Shown: in pieces, positions 58,230-64,000 of the stretch
Layout: each line of letters begins with the position of its first letter
Numbering within the stretch: position 1 is the first letter of the stretch
From: CAZLRH01 sp964562015
GTDB lineage: Bacteria > Verrucomicrobiota > Verrucomicrobiia > Opitutales > JABDGR01
DNA: 64,000 bases
NCBI GenBank assembly: GCA_964562015.1
Contig: CAZLRH010000008.1
Location: forward strand, 1-64,000
Direction: 5' to 3'
Position numbers and translations under genes: made by a program
Notes under the pieces: model-generated
Databases searched by the model: none
What the model saw: the letters and a program-made list of their open reading frames with translations, nothing else
What the model was told of the DNA's origin: nothing

Positions 58230-60983
58230 TCACGGAGTGTTGGTCACCGGCGTGGCGGGCGGCGTGGCGGCAGGAACAGCCGGGGCCGGCGCGGGGGCAG
58301 GCGGCAGGGCGGCGAGCAATTCGTAGGCGGCGCGGAAGCGCGGCGCATCCTCCAACGCTTGGAGCACCTGCCGGCGGGCCGCTTCGACATCGCTCGGCTG
58401 CAACTGGCGGGCCAGGCGGTAATGCACGTCGGGCGCATCCGGCGGATCGAGTTGAAGAAGCGCGTTGCCGGCCTCAATGGCAGCCTTGGCATCGCCATTG
58501 TGTTCGTTGGCGGCCAGCAATTGACGCCACGGCGTCGGCGCGAGCGGATTGATGGCCAGCCACGCCTCGCTCCAGCGGTGCACCGCCGGCCAATCTTGTT
58601 CGACTTGGGCAATGTCCAGCAGGCGCGTAACGGTGTTGAGGGAATCCCCTTCGTGCTCGGCGACCGCCGTCAGCGCGGCCTTTTCACCCGCCGTGTCGTT
58701 GAGCTTGGCGCAGGCCGCGGCGAGCAGGAGGTAGGGATTTTGCGCGCCGGGAACGTAGAAACCCTTGGTGGTGAGTTCCTGCAATTGCTGGCGCACGGCG
58801 GTCCACTCTTCCTTGTCGGCCAGCGCGCGGATTTGCGCGAGGCGGTCGTAATAATTGTTGGGATTGGGCGGCGGGGCCGGGGTGTTTTCGTCGGTCGGCG
58901 GCTTCGGCCGGGTGAAATCGAGCCCGGCAAAAGTCTTGGTCGCACGGTCGCGCGCATACTCGGCAAACTGGGTGTCCAGTTTGTCCAAGGGCGCGAGGTT
59001 CGCGGCCAGTGATTCGTTCATGTTCTTGCCCGCGCCGAGGTCATGGAGGACGGCCTTGAGGCGGTCGAACCCGTACCGCTCAATGAGAAATTGCACGACG
59101 AGCGACGATTCATAGTAGGCGAACTGCATATCCGCCGAGCTCTTGGCCTTGATAAAGGCGGCGCTCATGCCGCTGATCGGCTGCATTTTGCCGTCGAGGA
59201 TGCGGTCGTGGTAATCGAGCGACATCTTCATGCCCCAGGCGGGATCGGCCAATTGCTCCTCATAGACGGAAATGCCCTCGCTCAACCACCGCGGCATGCG
59301 GTTGCGCGTCATGGTCAGCGTGATGACGTGGACGAATTCATGCCAGAGCACGTCCTTCCAATTCGCGCCGGAAGAGGCCGGGCTATTGATGGTCACGACC
59401 GGGCCAAAGGTCACCCCGAGAAACCCGCCGATGTCGGGCATCCCGAAGGTGCGGACGGCGAAATCGTCGGGGTTGGGATAAATCTCGACGGTGGTGGGCA
59501 AATCGAGCGGCAGGCCGTACTTGGCCGTCATTTTCGTGCGCTCATCTTCGAGCATGGACAGCACGCGGTCGCCATATACCGGGGCCTCGGTTTGGGCCAT
59601 GCGAATGTTGAAATGCGGGCTGGTGATCGTGGTGAATTTATCCAACTGATCGTGCAGCGTGGTGAGATTGAAGGCCTCGATGTCGTAGGCGTCGTCGGTA
59701 TGGGCGCGGGTGGCCATCTCCCAGCCCTGTGATTCGAGGCCCATGCGGAGCAAATCCTGGGCGAGCTCGACGCGGGCGGGCGTGTTCTTGTCGTCAAATT
59801 TGAGCGCCGAGGTTTCCGCCGAGGCGGCTTGAATAAAGCGGTAATTTTCGGCCAGCTTTTTGCCGATGAGGTAGTCCACCTGAGGATTAGTTTTCCAGGT
59901 GGAGAGGGCCTTGTCGCGATATTCGGCGGCCTTGGCGGTGTCGTTGTCAAGCGTGGCCATGGCGGAAAGCAGCGCAAGGGCGGTGGGTTCGGTGGGATTG
60001 AGCGCGAGGATCTTGGCGAGCTGGTCGCGGGCGTTGTCGTATTGCTCGCCGTCGATTAAATTTTCGGCGAGCAGCAGGAGCGTGGGAATGTGCTTCGGAT
60101 TGATGCCGAGCGCGGCGGAGGCAAAACTGCCGTACTCGTCGTCATGACTGGCACGGTGGGCGGCGGCGAGACCGTAGAGCATGTCGGCGTCGTCGGGAAA
60201 AGCCGTGGCGCCGGCTTGATAGGTGCGGGCCGCCAGCGCGTAGTCGTGCTTGTCCATGGCCAGCTTGCCGATGGCGAGAAAGGCGTCGCGCACGGGCGGG
60301 GTCGCGCGCTGGCCGAGGCGCAGAAAATTTTCGAGGACAAGTTTCGGTTCGGCGCCGAGAATGAGGGCGGCTTCGCCCAGCGAGGTGACAAAACCCGGGT
60401 CGCGCTCGTAACGGCCGCGCGACTGGATGATGCTGCTGATGGCGGAGAGCTGGCGCGCCGCCTCGTCGGGCTTGCCGGCAAACAAATCCGCCTGGCGGGC
60501 CAGCAACCGCAAACGGATGCTGTCACTATTATATTGGACGCCCTGATTGAGGGCCGCTTCCGCCTCGGAGTAATTGCCCAGCGTCAGCAGAACTTCGCCG
60601 TTCAACCGCCACCAGGCTTCACTATAATGATTGGCCTTGGCCCCAGCATCGGCGGCCTTGAGGGCACCCGCGTAATCGCCGGTGCGATACATTTGAATGG
60701 CCGCAGCCAAGGCGGGATCGACGGGGGCCACGGGCGTGGCCGCAGGCAGCGAGGCCGCGGCCGTCGCCGCGTTGGGTGCCACGGCGGGACGATTGGAAAT
60801 TGCCGGGGTGGAAGGCGGCGGCGGGCGCGACGTTGGGGGCGGCGGCGGGGGAGGCGGAGGCGGCACGGGCGCGGGCACGGTGGCCGCCGGCAAATCGATA
60901 AAATTTAAGACCAGGCAAATTACGCCCAACCATCCGGGGTACTTGCGCAAGGCGGGGGAACGGCGCGAGCGGCAGGGTATCAT
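58230..60983 (-). CDS. TPR protein with gluzincin (HExxH) metallopeptidase domain
   Basis: ATG 60983 begins a 917-residue protein with a signal/anchor (YPGWLGVICLVLNFIDLPAA) and a poly-Pro linker. TPR-type repeats follow (about residues 100-430, e.g. EAWWRLNGEVLLTLGNYSEA and LLLLAENLIDGEQYDNARDQ). Then a peptidase MA-like domain carries WHEFVHVITL (about residues 546-555) and the third ligand Glu in RWLSEGISVYEE, followed by another TPR-like C-terminus. First gene of the MoxR operon. A zinc protease in this position could process exported partners; that is inference. The larger upstream frame to 61718 is not coding. Confidence 0.87.
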   Translation of the reverse strand: MIPCRSRRSPALRKYPGWLGVICLVLNFIDLPAATVPAPVPPPPPPPPPPTSRPPPPSTPAISNRPAVAPNAATAAASLPAATPVAPVDPALAAAIQMYRTGDYAGALKAADAGAKANHYSEAWWRLNGEVLLTLGNYSEAEAALNQGVQYNSDSIRLRLLARQADLFAGKPDEAARQLSAISSIIQSRGRYERDPGFVTSLGEAALILGAEPKLVLENFLRLGQRATPPVRDAFLAIGKLAMDKHDYALAARTYQAGATAFPDDADMLYGLAAAHRASHDDEYGSFASAALGINPKHIPTLLLLAENLIDGEQYDNARDQLAKILALNPTEPTALALLSAMATLDNDTAKAAEYRDKALSTWKTNPQVDYLIGKKLAENYRFIQAASAETSALKFDDKNTPARVELAQDLLRMGLESQGWEMATRAHTDDAYDIEAFNLTTLHDQLDKFTTITSPHFNIRMAQTEAPVYGDRVLSMLEDERTKMTAKYGLPLDLPTTVEIYPNPDDFAVRTFGMPDIGGFLGVTFGPVVTINSPASSGANWKDVLWHEFVHVITLTMTRNRMPRWLSEGISVYEEQLADPAWGMKMSLDYHDRILDGKMQPISGMSAAFIKAKSSADMQFAYYESSLVVQFLIERYGFDRLKAVLHDLGAGKNMNESLAANLAPLDKLDTQFAEYARDRATKTFAGLDFTRPKPPTDENTPAPPPNPNNYYDRLAQIRALADKEEWTAVRQQLQELTTKGFYVPGAQNPYLLLAAACAKLNDTAGEKAALTAVAEHEGDSLNTVTRLLDIAQVEQDWPAVHRWSEAWLAINPLAPTPWRQLLAANEHNGDAKAAIEAGNALLQLDPPDAPDVHYRLARQLQPSDVEAARRQVLQALEDAPRFRAAYELLAALPPAPAPAPAVPAATPPATPVTNTP

Positions 60984-61187
60984 GGCGGCCACATTAAGGG
61001 TAATTGCACAACTGGCAAGGGGCTTGCGCAACGCCGAAGCCGCGCCCTCATCCCCCAAGCACCGCTTTATAGACTCCGGCAAAGCGATTTTGTTACAGGA
61101 CGGCTGATTTTCGTGCTGTCCACAAGAAAAATTGCCTGCCGGGGAAACTTGCCCCCGCGGACATTTGTCCCCACGCTGGATTTCCAC

Positions 61188-62387
61188 ATGCGCCGCCCCG
61201 TTCTCCTTTTTCTTGGTGCCGCCGCCGTTCTCGCTTGCGGGGGCGGTGCCGCGCTGCGGGCCGCTGCTGCGTCCGCCGCGCCGGACGCGACTGGAAGCCC
61301 GCCCTCGTCGCCGGCCGATGCCGACTTTGTCCTTAAACTCCCCTCCCCGCTCGCCCTCAAACGCGGCCAGCCGGGCCAGGACCCGAGCGCGAATTCCGAC
61401 GGCATCCGCCGGGAAACTTTTCAGCGGGCCTCCATCGCCGCCTACGGCACCAACGACCCGACCGCGCCGGATTCGCCCGAGGACAAGCAACTGGCCGCCC
61501 TCGCGCAAAAAGACCAGGACTTTCTCGCCGCCCTCAACAAGAATCCCAACACCTGGCCCGAGGCCGAACGCGACCGGCGCGCGCAAGAGATCAACGACGC
61601 GTACGGCGATTACCTCAATGACCATCCGAGCGATGTGAATGCGCTCGTGCTGTACGGCAAGTTTTTGCGGCGCATGGGCGAACGCGAGAAATCCTACGCG
61701 GTCTTCCAGCATGCGCACCAGTTGAACCCGCGGGTCGCGGTCATCAAGCAGCAGATTGGCGGCTATCTGGCCGAGGAGGGCAAATATGCGGAAGCACTGG
61801 GCTTCTTCGTCCAGGCCGTGTCACTCGCGCCGAAGGAGCCGCTCTACCATTACCAACTGGCCGAGCTTCTGAATATTTATTACGATCATTTTCTAGCCGA
61901 CAATATATATACGCAGGAAACCCTCAACAAAGCCATCGTGGATGAGTTCAAGCAGGCCGCCCTCCTCGCGCCCACGGAGCCGGGCTATGCGTGGCGCGCG
62001 GCGGAATGTTATTACGACCTGCTGGACCCGGACTGGAAAGCCGCGCTCGCGGCGTGGGAGGAACTCGGCAAGCACACGACCTCCGGCGTCGAATTGGAAA
62101 TCATCCGCCTGCATCGCGCGCGCGTACTGTTGGAACTCGGACGCAAGGACGACGCCCGCGTGCTGCTCGAACAACCGGTGCGCCCCGTGCTCGAAGCCAG
62201 CCGCAAAGAATTAATCGACCGCCTGACCGGTGCGCCCGCGCCCACGCCGGCACCAGAACTGCCCTCGCCTGCGGTGCCGGCCACGCCGCCCGCGCTCCCC
62301 GCCGCAGAGTCTCCGCCTGCCGTCGCCCCGGCCACTGCGTCGCCGCCCGCGCCTGCGCCCGCCGCAAGCACCGGCCTACAACCCTGA
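61188..62387 (+). CDS. Exported TPR-repeat protein
   Basis: ATG 61188 begins a hydrophobic leader (MRRPVLLFLGAAAVLACGGG) that could be a lipoprotein signal with Cys17, though the preceding VLA is a weak lipobox. TPR pairs follow: NALVLYGKFLRRMGEREKSY, VIKQQIGGYLAEEGKYAEAL and PLYHYQLAELLNIYYDHFLA. The C-terminal 70 residues are Pro/Ala-rich. Divergent from the MoxR operon and 13 bases upstream of the site-2-protease-like gene, with which it is probably co-transcribed. Confidence 0.8.
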   Translation: MRRPVLLFLGAAAVLACGGGAALRAAAASAAPDATGSPPSSPADADFVLKLPSPLALKRGQPGQDPSANSDGIRRETFQRASIAAYGTNDPTAPDSPEDKQLAALAQKDQDFLAALNKNPNTWPEAERDRRAQEINDAYGDYLNDHPSDVNALVLYGKFLRRMGEREKSYAVFQHAHQLNPRVAVIKQQIGGYLAEEGKYAEALGFFVQAVSLAPKEPLYHYQLAELLNIYYDHFLADNIYTQETLNKAIVDEFKQAALLAPTEPGYAWRAAECYYDLLDPDWKAALAAWEELGKHTTSGVELEIIRLHRARVLLELGRKDDARVLLEQPVRPVLEASRKELIDRLTGAPAPTPAPELPSPAVPATPPALPAAESPPAVAPATASPPAPAPAASTGLQP

Positions 62388-62400
62388 TTTTTTAACCGCC

Positions 62401-63102
62401 ATGTTTGACCCCGCTCCCCTGCTCGCCGTCTCGCCCAATCTCCTGCCTGAATTGCGCGACGGCTCGATCTTTTATATCATTCTAGCCCTCAGCATTGCGT
62501 TGCACGAATACGGCCACGCGAAGGCTGCCGACCTCGTCGGCGATCCCCTGCCCCGGCTGCAAGGGCGCGTCACCCTCGATCCGCTGGCGCACCTCGACCC
62601 CATCGGCACCGGGCTGATTCCGCTGTCGATGATTTTCATCCCCATCTTTATGCACATGCAGATGCCTTTCGCATTGATTGGTTGGGGCCGGCCGGTGCAG
62701 ATTTCGCTGCCCCATCCGCGCACGCGCGTGCGCGATGAGATTCTGATTACCGTGGCCGGGCCGTTGATGAATGTGCTGATTGCGCTGGTGGTGACAGTCA
62801 TCAGTCGAATCCTGTTGGAGAGCCACACTATGGGTGAGCAGACCGAACGTTTTCTCAAGGAGACCATTTATCTGAATTGCGCGCTGATTGGCTTCAACCT
62901 CATCCCGCTGCCGCCGCTGGACGGCTCGCGGATTTTGCGGCACCTCGTCAACATGTCCGAGAGTACCTTCAACCATCTCGCGATGAACAGTTGGTGGATT
63001 TTGCTTATCCTCATCAACCTGCAGCAATTCCAAATCCTGCTGGGCCGGCTCATCCATGCGATTGCGATGCCCTTCCTGCGGGCGTCGGGGATGCTGGGGT
63101 GA
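62401..63102 (+). CDS. Site-2-protease-family (M50) membrane metalloprotease
   Basis: The 233-residue protein has the intramembrane zinc motif ALHEYGHAKAADLVGDPLPR, in which HEYGH is HExxH. It has NPLMN-like TVAGPLMNVLIALVVTVISR and the second metal ligand Asp in LIPLPPLDGSRIL. Rip/SpoIVFB-type enzymes of this short class cut membrane-embedded or regulatory proteins. Five to six hydrophobic segments are visible. It begins 13 bases after the TPR gene stop. Substrate unknown. Confidence 0.92.
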   Translation: MFDPAPLLAVSPNLLPELRDGSIFYIILALSIALHEYGHAKAADLVGDPLPRLQGRVTLDPLAHLDPIGTGLIPLSMIFIPIFMHMQMPFALIGWGRPVQISLPHPRTRVRDEILITVAGPLMNVLIALVVTVISRILLESHTMGEQTERFLKETIYLNCALIGFNLIPLPPLDGSRILRHLVNMSESTFNHLAMNSWWILLILINLQQFQILLGRLIHAIAMPFLRASGMLG

Positions 63103-63129
63103 AAGGCCGGTGACACCCCAGCTCTTAGT

Positions 63130-63389
63130 TTAAGCCAAAGGCGGGATCGGCAGGAGCGGGAGGCGTTCTTGCGCCCGGCGCCAGTCGTCAAGCAATTCCG
63201 CGACATGGGCACGACGCCACTCCTCCAGCAATCGCGCGGAACTGTTCGGTAATTGCCCCTGCAAAAATTTTCCGGGGCTATTTCCACCAAGACCTCGGCC
63301 TGGCCCTAATGCGCGTGAAAATGCGGCGGCGGGTGCTCGCGAAAATGCAGCCGGATAATCAGGCCATGAAAACGGCTGACTTCAGGCAT
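63130..63389 (-). pseudogene. Broken DUF4160 gene (nonsense plus frameshift)
   Basis: From ATG 63389 the frame reads MPEVSRFHGLIIRLHFREHP then PPHFHAH, the conserved start of DUF4160 proteins, but a TAG follows at 63306-63308, where a Tyr codon is expected before GQAEVLVEIAPENF. A second lesion near 63263-63274, a T-run, shifts the frame: with one added base the sequence continues LQGQLPNSSARLLEEWRRAH, then VAELLDDWRRAQERLPLLPI and ends PPLA. Not found in any intact frame. It overlaps the DUF2442 gene by 8 bases. Both changes could be confirmed only by resequencing. Confidence 0.8.
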
Positions 63390-63642
63390 GGGCGGCTTCG
63401 ACCGGCATCCGTCCGGTTATTTCCAAGTAGGCGGCATCCGGACAAATATCCAAGTCGTCAGACCAGCAGATTTGCCGCCCTTCGCCCAAGTGCACCCGCG
63501 CAAAGAAGGCCGGGTCAGCCAAAGGCGCAAAGACTCCCTTCCCCACCTCACCGGAAAGGTCAATTTCCCCGCTCACGCCGTCCGCATACGTCAGGCGCAG
63601 ACGAAAGCCAGGCAATGCTTGCACTTGGATCGGCGGTACCAT
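63382..63642 (-). CDS. DUF2442 domain protein
   Basis: From ATG 63642 the 86-residue product reads MVPPIQVQALPGFRLRLTYA with DGVSGEIDLSGEVGKGVFAP, then the family pattern PLADPAFFARVHLGEGRQIC with WSDDLDICPDAAYLEITGRM. ATG 63702 is an alternative longer start. DUF2442 genes are commonly found next to DUF4160 genes, here a broken one that overlaps its end. The pair may be a small cytoplasmic module of unknown role. Confidence 0.85.
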   Translation of the reverse strand: MVPPIQVQALPGFRLRLTYADGVSGEIDLSGEVGKGVFAPLADPAFFARVHLGEGRQICWSDDLDICPDAAYLEITGRMPVEAAHA

Positions 63643-63784
63643 GGCCGCATTATCAATCCAAAGGACGACGGCGTCAAGCGCGAGTAGTCTGCGGTTGCAC
63701 ATACCCTCTCATTGCGATGGTTGATTATTAATATCTGTAACTTTCAATTGCCTTTGTCTTGGAGGCACCTACATTTTTCAGGAA

Positions 63785-64000
63785 ATGCGCTTAAACCCAT
63801 TATTGATTTTTCCGATCTTATTGGTCGTTTACGCGATTGGCTGGTGGTATGGTGGAGTACTGCCCCCATGGCAGCTAAGTGCGGCCACTTTCCTACTCGC
63901 TGCATTGGAAATTCTGTTGCTGAATTCATTTGTTCAAAGGAAATGGGGGGTCGTCTTGTGGGCTGCCATGGTTATTTTTCCAGTTGCCGTGATGGCCCCA
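63785..64000 (+). CDS. Membrane protein, 3' end beyond the window
   Basis: From ATG 63785 the frame stays open for 72 codons to the end of the window: MRLNPLLIFPILLVVYAIGW, then WYGGVLPPWQLSAATFLLAA and a second and third hydrophobic run, with FVQRKWGVVLWAAMVIFPVA near the edge. No family is recognised. The sequence is AT-richer than most of the window. Because the gene is cut off, its length and domain content are unknown. Confidence 0.5.
   Translation, partial: MRLNPLLIFPILLVVYAIGWWYGGVLPPWQLSAATFLLAALEILLLNSFVQRKWGVVLWAAMVIFPVAVMAP

Noticed and set aside
60984..61718. N-terminal extension of the TPR-gluzincin protein to 61718
   Set aside because: This part is antisense of the divergent TPR gene and the signal peptide begins at ATG 60983.
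63306..63308. TAG read through as pyrrolysine or suppressed stop in the DUF4160 gene
   Set aside because: A second, independent frameshift lies downstream, so decay is the simpler explanation.

Overview
The window is a high-GC chromosomal segment from a Gram-negative, diderm bacterium. LpxA, an OprB-type porin, a Lys/Pro/Ala-rich protein with a glycogen-binding-like domain, several DUF4159/DUF4175-type envelope proteins, and intergenic regions full of short iterated 'word' repeats all fit a Verrucomicrobiota (Opitutae-like) origin. That assignment is inference from gene content; there is no rRNA gene here. I see no prophage, insertion sequence or CRISPR array.

Layout. 1-10 kb: radC, a VWA protein, tRNA-Leu(TAA), an atypical sigma-70 factor coupled to nadD and rsfS, a MazEF-like toxin-antitoxin pair and a large secreted Trp/Asn/Gly-rich protein. 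10-16 kb: dCMP deaminase coupled to yqgE, two tandem secreted paralogues, an IscA/HesB-type Fe-S protein, a hybrid NMT1-PAS-histidine kinase and tRNA-Ala(CGC). 16-29 kb: DUF374 acyltransferase, a prepilin-like protein, lpxA, a TPR protein, an exported signal-peptidase-like S26 protein, a PEGA lipoprotein, a PmtA-like methyltransferase, an NlpC/P60-like hydrolase, a NYN-domain protein, a double ABC permease and tRNA-Ser(CGA). 29-31 kb: an autoregulated-looking TetR/ABC1-kinase operon with two palindromic operators. 31-42 kb: an exported esterase, an OprB porin, then a purine-oxidation operon (guanine-type deaminase, xanthine dehydrogenase FAD subunit, fused FeS-molybdopterin subunit, tandem-ABM membrane protein), a minisatellite-encoded secreted protein and a Tat-exported amidohydrolase.

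42.5-61.0 kb is the standout. Eleven or twelve genes lie on the minus strand, nearly all abutting or overlapping: TPR-gluzincin peptidase, three tandem DUF4159 proteins, MoxR AAA+ ATPase, a small AT-richer cargo gene, DUF58, a BatA-like VWA protein, a giant DUF4175-like protein with a Gly-Gln repeat domain, a membrane VWA/GATase-like protein, and a caspase/legumain-fold protein whose expected catalytic Cys is Ser. Together they look like a MoxR-driven envelope assembly or surveillance system. A TPR protein, a site-2-protease-like protein, a DUF2442 gene overlapping a broken DUF4160 pseudogene, and a membrane gene running off the edge close the window.

Non-coding structure. Many intergenic gaps hold one of several repeat families (words such as AATCTGTG, TTCTCTGCG, TTCGTG, GACAGAATT, CTCCCTGCT, and hairpins next to CCCTACC). 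Several consist of a word iterated two or more times in each arm and then written again in inverted orientation. One such repeat supplies the last codons of the NYN gene, another supplies the stop codon of the amidohydrolase. I found no explanation for these in the coding content and regard them as the second most interesting signal.
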